64,000 nucleotides of DNA from Pseudovibrio sp. Ad37 (GTDB taxonomy: Bacteria; Pseudomonadota; Alphaproteobacteria; Rhizobiales; Stappiaceae), in contig NZ_LMCF01000012.1 of the NCBI RefSeq assembly GCF_001623075.1, positions 248,001 to 312,000 on the forward strand. Reading direction: 5' to 3'. Below the pieces are notes generated by a model. The model searched no databases, was not told the origin of the DNA, and saw only the letters and a program-made list of their open reading frames with translations. This document shows positions 17,225 to 26,200 of the stretch, in pieces. Each line of letters starts with the position of its first letter. Position 1 is the stretch's first letter. Both the position numbers and the translations under genes were made by a program.

Positions 17225-18280
17225 TCAGAGCATCGTCCGAAGCACTTTCACCAGTGTGGTACATTCTTCAGAGGTTCCGATAGAAATACGCAGCCAGTCG
17301 TTGATCTGCTCTTTCTTGAAGTACCGGACCAGAATGCCGTGCTCTCGCAAATCTGCATGTATCCGTTCCGCCGGTACATGCGCATGTGAGGCGAAAATGA
17401 AATTCGTTGAAGATGGCAACACCGTAAAGCCGAGTGTCTGGAGGTTCTCGGTAAGCTTCTCTCTATCAGCAACAATCTGGTCGCGGCTCTTCTCAAACCA
17501 TTCCGTGTCTTCCCAGGCAGCAAGCGCGCCTGCAAGTGAAAGCCTGTCGAGTGGATAGGAGTTGAAGCTGTTCTTGACCCTGTGCAATCCCTCAATCAAA
17601 TGCGGTTGCCCCACGGCAAACCCAACACGCATTCCTGCAAGGCTGCGGGATTTTGAGAAAGTTTGCACCACAAGCAGGTTGTCATAATCTGGCACAAGTT
17701 GAACCGCGCTTTGCCCACCAAAATCGATGTAAGCCTCATCGACAAGAACCAACACATCCGGGTTTGCCTTGAGGATTGCCTCGATAGCCTCCAATGGCAT
17801 GGCAAGACCGGTTGGCGCATTCGGGTTTGCGATGACGACACCACCACAAGTCCCGGCAAAGTCGCTGGGGTTGATACGGAAGTCATCGCCGAGAGGCATC
17901 AGCCGATGTTCAATCGAGTAAAGCTTACAATAGGTTGGATAGAACGCGTAGGTGATCTCCGGAAAGAGAATTGGCTCTTTCCCGCTGAAGAAGGCATGAA
18001 ACGCATGCGCCAACACCTCGTCACTGCCATTGCCCGCAAAGATATGGTCAGAGGTCAGCTGAAGAGCGGATGCAATACCCGCTCTCAGGTCAGAGGCTGA
18101 TGGGTCGGGATACAACCGTAACGCATCGCTTGTGGCAGCAGCAATCGCTTCCAATGCACGCGGAGAGGGACCCCATGGGTTCTCATTGGTATTCAGTTTG
18201 ATAAAGGTCTGATGCTTCGGCTGTTCACCCGGTGTATAGGGCTCCAGTTTTTTGACAATCGGGCTCCAGAACCTGCTCAT
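17225..18280 (-). CDS. hisC: Histidinol-phosphate aminotransferase
   Basis: 351 aa PLP-dependent class I/II aminotransferase that converts imidazole-acetol phosphate to histidinol phosphate in histidine synthesis. The pattern is LNTNENPWGPSP near residues 28-39, NPNAPTGLAM, and the PLP lysine in TFSKSRSLAGMRVGFA (about 215). A related class member acting on phenylalanine/tyrosine precursors cannot be excluded. It is followed upstream by a MarR gene 57 bp away on the same strand, perhaps transcribed together. Confidence 0.9.
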   Translation of the reverse strand: MSRFWSPIVKKLEPYTPGEQPKHQTFIKLNTNENPWGPSPRALEAIAAATSDALRLYPDPSASDLRAGIASALQLTSDHIFAGNGSDEVLAHAFHAFFSGKEPILFPEITYAFYPTYCKLYSIEHRLMPLGDDFRINPSDFAGTCGGVVIANPNAPTGLAMPLEAIEAILKANPDVLVLVDEAYIDFGGQSAVQLVPDYDNLLVVQTFSKSRSLAGMRVGFAVGQPHLIEGLHRVKNSFNSYPLDRLSLAGALAAWEDTEWFEKSRDQIVADREKLTENLQTLGFTVLPSSTNFIFASHAHVPAERIHADLREHGILVRYFKKEQINDWLRISIGTSEECTTLVKVLRTML

Positions 18281-18337
18281 ATCTCAATCCAATCTCAGCA
18301 AACCGCAATCAATCGCGCATCTTTAAACTGGTAGACC

Positions 18338-18790
18338 CTAAGAGCGCTTGGACAACGCGTCATTCAAAACGCACTGCATGCGATAATAGGTTTCCACCTC
18401 TTCCTCGGAAAATACCTTCGCGAACTCTTCTATCCGTTTCATCTCGGCCTTGCGAACTTTTTTAATCAGCGCTTTGCCTGATGGTGTCAAACAATAGAAC
18501 ACGGACCGCTTGTGCCGCGGATTGCTCACTTGTGCCACTTGCTCCTTGTCCAGCAATTCTTTGAGGACCTTGGCTACAAATTGGCGCTTCAGCTGCAGAA
18601 AATCAGTGAGTTGCGGTGCTGTTGCCTGCTCCAAAGCAAGCGTAGCTTCCAGCACAGCACGCTGACCGACAGTAAGATCGGTTCCTTCAAGATCCGCCTC
18701 AACCCGATTGCTGATGGTACGGAGCAATGGTCGGGTCATCTGAATACCAGCATAAAGCATTTCAGGTTTGGATTCTGGTTTTTTAAGCAT
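18338..18790 (-). CDS. MarR family transcriptional regulator
   Basis: 150 aa winged-helix regulator. The core is LTVGQRAVLEATLALEQATAPQLTDFLQ, then RQFVAKVLKELLDKEQV and the wing segment NPRHKRSVFYCLTPSGKAL, all classic MarR. It may sense aromatic or oxidative signals; the ligand is unknown. The ATG at 18790 lies next to a perfect dyad at 18818-18836, consistent with autorepression and possible control of the divergent DUF1992 gene. The ribosome site is weak. Confidence 0.9.
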   Translation of the reverse strand: MLKKPESKPEMLYAGIQMTRPLLRTISNRVEADLEGTDLTVGQRAVLEATLALEQATAPQLTDFLQLKRQFVAKVLKELLDKEQVAQVSNPRHKRSVFYCLTPSGKALIKKVRKAEMKRIEEFAKVFSEEEVETYYRMQCVLNDALSKRS

Positions 18791-18817
18791 TTGATTTACT
18801 TGTTTTAATTAGTTTTA

Positions 18818-18836
18818 TTGTCAATAAAATTGACAA
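18818..18836. promoter_or_regulatory. MarR-type operator dyad
   Basis: The inverted repeat TTGTCAAT-aaa-ATTGACAA (8-bp perfect arms, 19 bp overall) lies 28 bp upstream of the marR-family ATG, in the divergent promoter region toward the DUF1992 gene. Size and AT-rich arms fit MarR-family operators. Confidence 0.7.
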
Positions 18837-18905
18837 ATATCGTGTTCTGACTTACATCTACCCTACAGATTTTCAGGTGATCTCAAAGGAAAATGAGTAC
18901 AGATC

Positions 18906-19223
18906 ATGGGTTTTAAAAATCTTGCAGAGCGGCAAATCCTAAAAGCACAAGCAGAAGGGCAGCTGAATAATCTTGAGGGAGAGGGTAAGCCGCTGCCAGC
19001 ACGTGGACCTGGTTCTCTTGATACAGCTGCAGGCATGAGGATCATGGCTGATGCCGGGGCTGTACCTCGCGAGATTGAATTGAAGAAAGAGATAGATGCT
19101 CAGCGGCTTGTTGTTCAAAAAGCTGAAGGCACGCCAGACTGGAAATCCGAAATGGCAAAACTGGCAGACCTACAACTCCGTCATGCGATCGAACAGGAAG
19201 CCCGAAAAAAGTTCTTCACATGA
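18906..19223 (+). CDS. DUF1992 (DnaJC28-type conserved domain) protein
   Basis: 105 aa consisting of a single DUF1992 domain. The hallmark AERQILKAQAEGQLNNLEGEGKPLP is near the N-terminus and is followed by a charged helical region. It is found alone in bacteria and attached to J-domains in eukaryotes; its function is unknown. It is divergent from the MarR regulator with that regulator's likely operator between them, so it may belong to its regulon. Confidence 0.85.
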   Translation: MGFKNLAERQILKAQAEGQLNNLEGEGKPLPARGPGSLDTAAGMRIMADAGAVPREIELKKEIDAQRLVVQKAEGTPDWKSEMAKLADLQLRHAIEQEARKKFFT

Positions 19224-19331
19224 GTTGCTCAGCGCACTTCAAGTGTATGCGCTAAGCAAAACCTGATGGTTGCCGATATTCTACGTATTAGAAAACCACA
19301 GGGGCGAGATGGTACACATCTCAAAGCCGTA

Positions 19332-19832
19332 TCAGCTTGTGAACTCAGAGAACGCTTCAACCACATCCAGATAGACTTGGTGCTTGAACGGGATCACAAG
19401 GCCGGCAAGGTTCTCGGCTTTTTCCCAGCGCCACTCACAAAACTCCTGCGCATGCCCGTCAGGTGGAGTCAGGATGTTGATTTCGCTGTCATCACCATCA
19501 AAGCGGAATGCAAACCAGCGTTGTGTTTGGCCGCGATACTTAGCTTTGCGCACTTGGCGTTGAATCTCCTCAGGGAAATCGTAGGAGAACCAGTCAGGTG
19601 CTTCTGCCAGTAATGTGATGGACTTCACAGAGGTCTCTTCATAAAGCTCACGCTTCGCAGCTTCCAGCGGGTCTTCCCCTTTGTCCAGACCACCCTGTGG
19701 CATCTGCCAGGCAAACTCTTCAGGAATAGGCTGTTTGTCACCATAGCGTTTGCCGGCCCAGACAAGCCCATCCCTATTGATAAGCATGATGCCAACACAA
19801 GGGCGAAAAGGAAGAGCGCTGTAATCGGTCAT
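19332..19832 (-). CDS. rppH: RNA pyrophosphohydrolase RppH
   Basis: 166 aa Nudix hydrolase that removes pyrophosphate from the 5' end of mRNA, starting RNase E-dependent decay. The Nudix box is GGLDKGEDPLEAAKRELYEE followed by TSV, preceded by WQMPQ, and RGQTQRWFAFRF matches the RppH (rather than MutT) branch. It is downstream of the polysaccharide deacetylase and ctpA, the usual alphaproteobacterial order. Confidence 0.95.
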   Translation of the reverse strand: MTDYSALPFRPCVGIMLINRDGLVWAGKRYGDKQPIPEEFAWQMPQGGLDKGEDPLEAAKRELYEETSVKSITLLAEAPDWFSYDFPEEIQRQVRKAKYRGQTQRWFAFRFDGDDSEINILTPPDGHAQEFCEWRWEKAENLAGLVIPFKHQVYLDVVEAFSEFTS

Positions 19833-19950
19833 GTTTGGTCCAATAAAGAGAGTTGAGTACGTAGTCCCGGCAACCGGAGCTATCTTTCGGGACTACGCAC
19901 AGAAGAAAGATTGCGGCATGATGCGTGAGTTCATATGAACGCAACAGGCT

Positions 19951-21174
19951 CTAGCGTGTGGAATTGATAGCAGAGCTGATTGGAACGAGAGAAAGACCAC
20001 GCTCCTCCAGTCGCTGCGACCACGCCTCCAACGCATTCAACGTAACAGGGAAAGCAGTCGCAGTTGCGACGGCAATGCCGCGTTGACGAGCAATTGTTTC
20101 CAGTTCCAGCAACTGTGTACCAATGGCTTCGGCGCTCAGGTTCTGGTCCAGAACCAGATCGGCCTGCACAAATGGCACTTTCTGCGTCCCGGCAACCTCG
20201 CTTGCTCTGGAGCGGGGAGACGAACCGTCATCAACATACATCAGGCCACGATCACGAACCTTGCTGAGGAACTCACCCATACGGGTCTCGTTAGAGGTGA
20301 AACGGTCGCCCATGAAGTTGACAAGCCCAACATAATTGCTGGTCTGCCCAAGAACCCAGGAGAGGCGCTCCTCGTTCTGCTTCCTGTCCAGATTGGTCAA
20401 CAGGCTTTGTGGGCCAGCGTCATTATCAGGATAATCAAATGGCTCCATTGGAGCTTGAAGAAGCACTTCGTGCCCGGAAAGGCGGGCAGATTTCATCCAG
20501 CTGTTGATGTCATCACCATATGGAGAAAGCCCCAAAGAGATGTCAGCAGGGAGATCCTCAATGGCCTTGAGCGTCATGTCGGAGTTAAGCCCGATACCAT
20601 TGATTAAAATAGCAATCCGCGCCTGTGTCAGCGCTGCAGGGTTTGGCCGCCGTGCATAGGCATCAAGCGGGCGAATACCCTCAGCAGAGATCTTTGGAAG
20701 GGAGCCGAACTTGTTGGGCTCGAGCAGCTGATCAATTGGGTCGGTAGAAAGCGACTCGCTTGAGAAGCCACCATCCAGCCCCTCATAATCAACACGCCGG
20801 GCCAGATCGACGAGTGATGTCGGTCCACTGGCCTGATCTTGCGCGTTTGCGCCTGCCGGGCGAGAGGGGCGATAGCTGCCATCCTGTCCAAAGCCATTGG
20901 CATCAAACTGGTCAGTCCCAATCTGGGCCAGTTGAGAACCATCCGGTAGGTCAACAATCTCGATATCACTGGGAGCAACACCATCAAGAGCGCTGGAAAG
21001 CTCGATAGTCGCCATCGGCTCGCCACCGTTGGGGTCATCAACAATGCCGATCCAGATAAAACCGGTGGTGAAAATAACAGTCATGATGGCGACACCAATC
21101 AGGCCGAGCGGCAATCGCCCGATGCTCCGACGCTTGTTCATTCCAAGCGGAGCTGTCAAATCGCTCCTAACCAT
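19951..21174 (-). CDS. Divergent polysaccharide deacetylase family protein
   Basis: 407 aa from the ATG at 21174, preceded by a G-rich ribosome site; a GTG at 21186 adds four residues. One N-terminal membrane anchor (about 25-45) is followed by a low-complexity periplasmic linker to about 180 and a NodB-like barrel (ARIAILINGIGLNSDMTLKAIEDLP, then EVLLQAPMEPFDYP and GLVNFMGDRFTS). This is the YibQ-type family whose catalytic role is unproven, usually next to envC and ctpA and so linked to peptidoglycan maintenance. It lies between ctpA and rppH. Confidence 0.88.
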   Translation of the reverse strand: MVRSDLTAPLGMNKRRSIGRLPLGLIGVAIMTVIFTTGFIWIGIVDDPNGGEPMATIELSSALDGVAPSDIEIVDLPDGSQLAQIGTDQFDANGFGQDGSYRPSRPAGANAQDQASGPTSLVDLARRVDYEGLDGGFSSESLSTDPIDQLLEPNKFGSLPKISAEGIRPLDAYARRPNPAALTQARIAILINGIGLNSDMTLKAIEDLPADISLGLSPYGDDINSWMKSARLSGHEVLLQAPMEPFDYPDNDAGPQSLLTNLDRKQNEERLSWVLGQTSNYVGLVNFMGDRFTSNETRMGEFLSKVRDRGLMYVDDGSSPRSRASEVAGTQKVPFVQADLVLDQNLSAEAIGTQLLELETIARQRGIAVATATAFPVTLNALEAWSQRLEERGLSLVPISSAINSTR

Positions 21175-21247
21175 TGGTGCCCCCACCCTGTCATAAAATT
21201 CCGCCGCGCCAAACGAAGGTTCAGCGCGGCGTCCTTAATCACTTTAT

Positions 21248-21293
21248 AGCATATCCCCGAAATGTGGCTACCGGTTTTCGGAGAGGTATATGC
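21248..21293. repeat. Interspersed palindromic repeat, copy 2 of 3
   Basis: About 46 bp, reading AGCATATCCCCGAAA at one end and CCGGTTTTCGG then ATATGC at the other. It shares its core with copies at 2788 and 29827, and sits between ctpA and the deacetylase gene. Confidence 0.55.
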
Positions 21294-21314
21294 CTGAAAA
21301 CAAATAGATAGAAA

Positions 21315-21340
21315 TCGAGCGCTCCAGATGAAGCGCTCGA
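21315..21340 (-). terminator. Hairpin downstream of ctpA
   Basis: A perfect 9-bp stem TCGAGCGCT/AGCGCTCGA with an 8-nt loop, followed on the minus strand by TTTCTAT. It could end part of the envC-ctpA transcript. Confidence 0.55.
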
Positions 21341-21349
21341 TACTCTGAA

Positions 21350-22684
21350 TTATTTGGATTCGTTTGCTGCACTGTCTGCACTTGGTGGGAAGGCTGCATC
21401 AGTCTTCTCGCCGCGGAGCAGGGATTTTGCCAGGTTCAGCTGCACATCTTTGTCTTTGTCCTGTGGCACGTAAGCCTGACTGCCAGAACCTTCATCGCCT
21501 TCTTCAGCCTGAAGGTGACCACGCAGACCTGCTTCGCCTTTGGTTTCAGCACGGCCTTTCAGCTCATCAGGCAGTTCCTGCAAGGAAATGATGTCAGGGC
21601 GGATACCCTTAGCCTGAATGGAGTTGCCAGACGGTGTGTAATAACGAGCAGTTGTCAGTCGGATCGCACCATTTGCACCAAGTGGAATGATGGTCTGTAC
21701 AGAGCCTTTACCGAAGGAACGTGTACCCAGAATAGTTGCGCGGCGATGATCCTGCAGAGCACCGGCTACAATCTCAGAAGCTGACGCAGAACCACCATTC
21801 ACCAGAACGATCACAGGCGCACCCTCAGTCAGGTCACCATTGCGAGCATTATAGCGCTGGGTCTCTTCAGCATTACGGCCACGGGTAGAAACAATTTCAC
21901 CACGGTTCAGGAACGCATCAGAAACGGCAATCGCCTGATCCAGCAAACCACCTGGGTTGTTGCGCAGATCCAGCACAAAGCCCTTCAGGTTATCTTCGCC
22001 GATTTCAGCAGTCAGCTCATCAACAGCGTTTTCCAGACCATCAAAGGTCTGTTCGTTAAACTGCGTGATGCGGATGTAACCGATGTCGTCTTCTTTGTTC
22101 CAGCGAACAGAGCGAATGCGGATCACATCACGGGTGATGGTGATATCGGTTGGTTCGTTGATACCTTCACGACGCACCGTAATGACGATGTCTGTGTTCA
22201 CCAGACCGCGCATTTTCTCGACAGCCTCATTCAAGGTAAGGCCCATAACCTGTTCCCCATCAAGATGGGTAATCAGGTCGCCTGCCTGTACGCCTGCTTT
22301 GTAAGCCGGAGTGTCGTCGATCGGGGCAACAACCTTCACCAGGCCGTCTTCCATGGTCACTTCAATACCAAGACCACCAAACTCGCCGCGGGTCTGCACC
22401 TGCATATCGCGGAAGCTCTTTGGAGGCAGATAACTAGAGTGCGGATCAAGGCTGGTGAGCATGCCGTTAATAGCGGTCTCGATCAGCTTGGAGTCAGCTG
22501 GCTCCTCTACATAATCAGAGCGCACACGTTCAAACACGTCGCCAAACAGATTGAGCTGATAGTAGGTATCAGGAGACGCAGCAGAAGCTGGTTCAGCAAA
22601 TCTGAATGGTGCCTGAGAATATGTTACGACCGCCGTAGCCCCCATGACTACGCCAACCAACAAAAGCGATGCTTTCCGTATCAT
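21350..22684 (-). CDS. ctpA: Carboxyl-terminal processing protease CtpA (S41)
   Basis: 444 aa. The start at 22684 is chosen because its ATG overlaps the envC stop (ATGA) and has AAAAGG 7 nt upstream; a start at 22720 would overlap envC more deeply. An N-terminal signal/anchor (residues 3-22) is followed by a PDZ domain (about 90-170) and an S41 peptidase domain with the Ser-Lys dyad in GGSASASEIVAGAL and GTRSFGKGSVQ. These periplasmic proteases cut C-termini and degrade cell-wall hydrolases or lipoproteins. Coupling with an EnvC-like activator suggests control of peptidoglycan hydrolysis. Confidence 0.95.
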   Translation of the reverse strand: MIRKASLLLVGVVMGATAVVTYSQAPFRFAEPASAASPDTYYQLNLFGDVFERVRSDYVEEPADSKLIETAINGMLTSLDPHSSYLPPKSFRDMQVQTRGEFGGLGIEVTMEDGLVKVVAPIDDTPAYKAGVQAGDLITHLDGEQVMGLTLNEAVEKMRGLVNTDIVITVRREGINEPTDITITRDVIRIRSVRWNKEDDIGYIRITQFNEQTFDGLENAVDELTAEIGEDNLKGFVLDLRNNPGGLLDQAIAVSDAFLNRGEIVSTRGRNAEETQRYNARNGDLTEGAPVIVLVNGGSASASEIVAGALQDHRRATILGTRSFGKGSVQTIIPLGANGAIRLTTARYYTPSGNSIQAKGIRPDIISLQELPDELKGRAETKGEAGLRGHLQAEEGDEGSGSQAYVPQDKDKDVQLNLAKSLLRGEKTDAAFPPSADSAANESK

Positions 22685-24057
22685 CCGCGAACCTTTTCGT
22701 TTTCGGCGCGTGACCACCATGGGTTGGGGTCGATTGCAGTGCCGTCTTTCCTGAATTCTACATATAAAACCGGCTGGTCCAAACTAAAATTAAGGTTATT
22801 AGCGCTTGCGAGGCGCGTTTCTCCCATTTTAGCGATTGGCTCTCCAGCTAGAATAAACTGCCCTAACTCCACCATGACATCGTCCAGACCGGACATAAGG
22901 ACATGGTATCCGCCGCCTGCATTAACAATTACCATCTGCCCGTAAGAGCGGAAATCCCCTGCATACACCACCCAACCATCAGTGGGGGAGGTGACCTGGG
23001 CATTCGGGCGTGTCGCAATGGATTGGCCAGTAGTTACGTTGCCAAATCCATCTGTAACCCCAAAGTCTTGCAAGAGTGTCCCGGACACCGGATCAGGCAA
23101 AAGCCCAAGGGTCTCCGAAAAAGCAACAACCGGTTTCAATCGGCTCGGATCAGCAAACGGATCACCGGAGGCGATCCGGTTTTGCCGCTCAATGTCCGCA
23201 AGTCGCGCTGCTTCCGCTGCACGACGGCTGCTTTCCACTTCTCGCTCAAGGGTAGCAAGCAACTCTTTCAAAGAGGTTGCCTTTTCGGCAAGTTCCTTGG
23301 CGCGAGCCTTCTCGGCTTCCAGCGCTGCAAGGCTTTCCTGCCGTGCTGCCTTCTTCTTTTCCAAAAGCAATTCAACACGATGACGCTCTTCCGCCATCTG
23401 TATTGCACCACTTCGAACCCGGTTACGCTCTGCTTCAATTTTTGCTCGAAGCCGAGACAATTCAGCAAGATCACTCGCCAGCGCTTCCGCTTCAATCCGC
23501 ACTTCCGGCATGATTGAGTTGAGCAGGATCGCACTGCGTACCGCACCAAGAGCATCCTGAGGACGCACGACCATAGCTGGCGGCGGGCGATGACCGATCC
23601 GTTGCAAAGCACTTAAAACTTCAGCTAAAACATCTTTACGTTCATTCAATGACGCCCGGACAGATTGCTCATTTTTTCTGTGTCGGCCCAAACGTGCTTC
23701 AGTGGCTTCCAACTGGTTTTCCAGTTTCTTCATGCGCTCACCGGTACGGATCAACTCTCCACTCAGGCTCTCGCCATCACGCTCCAGCGCGCGAATGGAT
23801 CGCTGAATTTCTTCACGTTTCTCTTTGGAGAGGGAGATATTCTCATTCAGGCTGCGAAGCTCTTTTTCCCGTTCCTTTTTTTGGAGCAGGGCAATTGCCG
23901 CCGGATCTTCTGGATCAATCTTGCCATCTTCAATTTTAAAGGAAACGTTCGTCAGTTTTTGCGCAGTACTTTGCAGCGGCAGAACAAGCGCTACCGCAAA
24001 AAACAAGGCAAAGCTTGTCACCAATCGGAGGATCAGGTTTCCCCTAAGACGCAACAA
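22681..24057 (-). CDS. envC: EnvC-like murein hydrolase activator (degenerate M23 domain)
   Basis: About 458-462 aa. A signal peptide (LVTSFALFFAVALVLPLQSTAQ) is followed by long coiled coil (residues about 50-270, Lys/Glu/Arg-rich) and a LytM domain at the C-terminus (TSPTDGWVVYAGDFRSYGQM). The usual zinc-binding HxH is replaced by YHVLMSG, so it should be non-catalytic and act by activating an amidase at the division site, as in EnvC. There is no ATG at the start: TTG codons at 24057 (GGGAG before it) or 24069 are the best choices. Confidence 0.88.
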   Translation of the reverse strand: MLRLRGNLILRLVTSFALFFAVALVLPLQSTAQKLTNVSFKIEDGKIDPEDPAAIALLQKKEREKELRSLNENISLSKEKREEIQRSIRALERDGESLSGELIRTGERMKKLENQLEATEARLGRHRKNEQSVRASLNERKDVLAEVLSALQRIGHRPPPAMVVRPQDALGAVRSAILLNSIMPEVRIEAEALASDLAELSRLRAKIEAERNRVRSGAIQMAEERHRVELLLEKKKAARQESLAALEAEKARAKELAEKATSLKELLATLEREVESSRRAAEAARLADIERQNRIASGDPFADPSRLKPVVAFSETLGLLPDPVSGTLLQDFGVTDGFGNVTTGQSIATRPNAQVTSPTDGWVVYAGDFRSYGQMVIVNAGGGYHVLMSGLDDVMVELGQFILAGEPIAKMGETRLASANNLNFSLDQPVLYVEFRKDGTAIDPNPWWSRAENEKVRG

Positions 24058-24339
24058 TTGAACTCCCAAAGTGCAGCGCAGAGCAAAACGCTGACCTTAA
24101 TACTAAAATATCGACGTAGACCAACCCTGCAAAACAACAGGCACGCAGCCCCAAAGTTAACGCCGAGGATAATGCTCCAGACAGCGTTAAGGAAGTGTCA
24201 ACCACGTTGAAGGCTTAGCGACTTCCAGTAAAAACATCAATATCTACAGTAGCCATTCGGGCAGGTGAAACCGGAATGGGCAAATACAAAACAGTCTTAG
24301 TGGAAGGTTTTGGAATAAGAGCGGCAACCTCCGCACCAT

Positions 24340-24822
24340 TCACGCCCGATGATACGGATGCCCTGTCAGTATGGTGATTGCGCGGTAGATTTGCTCGCCG
24401 CACAGGATGCGGACGAGTTGGTGAGGCCATGTCATGGAGCCCAGAGCGAGCTTCAGGTCTGCGCGCTGCAGCAGCGCCTGGCCGTGGCCGTCGGCACCGC
24501 CAATGGCGAGCACCATATCCGAAATACCCTGATCGGCCCAACCGCCAACTTTTTTGGCAAAGGCTTCGCTGGAAAGTGCCTTGCCGTGCTCATCCAGTGC
24601 AATCAGGATCGCACCGGAAGGAAGCGCATTGAGCAGCAGTTGCGCTTCTTCGTCTTTTCGATCACTCGTACGGGCAGCCCGACTCTCTGAAAATTCCACC
24701 ACGGACACAGACGTAATGCCAACGGAACGGCCAGCTTTGCGGGCTCGGTCCAGATAGCGTTCAAGCATGTCCTTTTCCGCGCCAGCTTTCATTTTGCCGA
24801 CGCAGGCAATCGTGACTTTCAT
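24340..24822 (-). CDS. rlmH: 23S rRNA pseudouridine-1915 N3-methyltransferase RlmH
   Basis: 160 aa SPOUT-family methyltransferase acting on the mature 70S ribosome. The start at 24822 (MKVTIACVGKMKAG) has GGGAG upstream; an earlier GTG/ATG-type start at 24867 is unlikely. The hallmarks are LIALDEHGKALSSEAFA, VLAIGGADGH and the C-terminal HQLVRILCGEQIYRA with HPYHR. It is downstream of nadD-rsfS on the same strand. Confidence 0.96.
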   Translation of the reverse strand: MKVTIACVGKMKAGAEKDMLERYLDRARKAGRSVGITSVSVVEFSESRAARTSDRKDEEAQLLLNALPSGAILIALDEHGKALSSEAFAKKVGGWADQGISDMVLAIGGADGHGQALLQRADLKLALGSMTWPHQLVRILCGEQIYRAITILTGHPYHRA

Positions 24823-24952
24823 AAAGTCTCCGGGATTAGATCGTAGTGACCCGCAAAAAGATCTCATGCAGATGGAGCAGCACCTGCATCAGCGGCATTT
24901 GCCCAGACTCCCTCATTCCCCCAAAGGGGCAGAGAAGTGACTGGTGGAATAG

Positions 24953-24975
24953 TCAGTGCTTCAAAGAAGCACTGA
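24953..24975 (-). terminator. Hairpin between rsfS and rlmH
   Basis: A perfect 10-bp stem TCAGTGCTTC/GAAGCACTGA with a 3-nt loop, placed 2 bp after the rsfS stop. The following T-run is poor, so it may be an attenuator or 3'-end stabiliser rather than a full terminator. Confidence 0.4.
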
Positions 24976-24977
24976 TA

Positions 24978-25385
24978 CTATCCGATGAACTGCGTCGGTG
25001 CAGAGCTATCCGCAGACCACATTTTTTCTACATTGTAGAAACTGCGGACTTCTGGGCGGAAAATGTGAATGATTGCATCACCGATATCGATGAGTACCCA
25101 GTCACAATGCGGCATGCCCTCAACGCGAGCGTTACCGTAGCCAGCATCTTTCAGATCACGGAGCAGGTAGTCTGCAACAGCACCCACATGGCGATGAGAG
25201 CGGCCAGAAGCCACAACCATGTGATCAGCCAGAGCAGATTTGCCTGTAAGATCTAGAGATACGATATCCTCAGCCTTGGAATTTTCCAGGCTGTTGAGGA
25301 TCAGTGCAAGCACGTCCCCCTCATTAGTGGGATCATGCGGTTGAAGAGGAGCGATGGTGTCCGTCCCTTCATGTTGAGTTGTCAT
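24978..25385 (-). CDS. rsfS: Ribosome silencing factor RsfS
   Basis: 135 aa from the ATG at 25385 (MTTQHEGTDTI); upstream in-frame starts exist (25409 and earlier), but the family begins close to this point. The core IVSLDLTGKSALADHMVVASGRSHRHV and HCDWVLIDIGDAIIHIF is the RsfS/Iojap signature. It binds ribosomal protein L14 and blocks subunit joining when nutrients are short. It follows nadD, the standard partner. Confidence 0.93.
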   Translation of the reverse strand: MTTQHEGTDTIAPLQPHDPTNEGDVLALILNSLENSKAEDIVSLDLTGKSALADHMVVASGRSHRHVGAVADYLLRDLKDAGYGNARVEGMPHCDWVLIDIGDAIIHIFRPEVRSFYNVEKMWSADSSAPTQFIG

Positions 25386-25534
25386 GGTCAGCTTAAGAGC
25401 CCTCGCCATGGTTAGAGAAAGCAGTACTCTGCCGGTCGAAAAGCCTGAAATGCACAAACTCAAGCCTTCCGTCAAGAAGAATACTCAGGTCCCTATGGCA
25501 TTTTCAAGACACTACTTGCCGTAAAAGCGTAAAG

Positions 25535-26200
25535 TTACCCTGGGGTGTGTCCTCTATTCCTCAGGAGGGTGGAAGAGGTTTCATCCAGCGGACCACGTAA
25601 AATGGTCCAGCACGGGGCTTTGCACTCAGGCAGTTGGTCTGCACTTTTTTCTTTTAATTGAGCAAAGGCATACCTTTGGCAAACTTGAGCGGAAAGAGAC
25701 GAAAGGGTCGCTTTAGGCCGGTCAACAATTGCCACAGGCACCCCTTCTATAATGCTCTGCCAGTTTTGCCAATGGTGAAAATTGGAGAGATTGTCTGCAC
25801 CCATAACCCAGACAAAATTCAGATGCGGTCTGCGCAGCTTTAATTGCTCCACCGTACTTGCCGTGTAAGAGGTGCCAAGCACCTTCTCATAGGCCGTCAC
25901 CTTCATGCGTGGATGTCGTGCCAAAGCCTGCGCGGCGGCAACACGTTCTTCCAAGGGTGCGAGGTTTCGGTGAGACTTCAGCGGGTTTCCGGGCGTGACC
26001 AGCCACCAGATTTGATGCAGGTTCAAGCGCCGCAACGCCGTCTCCGCCACCATAAGATGGCCGGGATGTGGGGGATTAAACGACCCGCCAAACAAACCAA
26101 TGCGATTGCCCGGTGCAGCATAGGGAAGGCGCATCCAGTCTGGTTGCACAATCCCAAGCTTGCCGTGGCTATCGCCCATTGTGGGGTCGGGGTTCGTCAT
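25535..26200 (-). CDS. nadD: Nicotinate-nucleotide adenylyltransferase NadD
   Basis: 221 aa. It makes deamido-NAD from nicotinate mononucleotide and ATP. Nucleotidyltransferase motif [19 protein letters not shown] is at residues 35-53, and the ISSTxxR-type motif is present as [10 protein letters not shown] near the end. The ATG overlaps the proA stop (ATGA). A 30-residue N-terminal extension precedes the catalytic motif, as is common in alphaproteobacteria. Confidence 0.94.
   Translation of the reverse strand: MTNPDPTMGDSHGKLGIVQPDWMRLPYAAPGNRIGLFGGSFNPPHPGHLMVAETALRRLNLHQIWWLVTPGNPLKSHRNLAPLEERVAAAQALARHPRMKVTAYEKVLGTSYTASTVEQLKLRRPHLNFVWVMGADNLSNFHHWQNWQSIIEGVPVAIVDRPKATLSSLSAQVCQRYAFAQLKEKSADQLPECKAPCWTILRGPLDETSSTLLRNRGHTPG

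Noticed and set aside
22265-23517. Two plus-strand frames opposite ctpA and the EnvC-like gene
   Set aside because: They are antisense to clearly conserved genes and lack start signals or recognisable domains.
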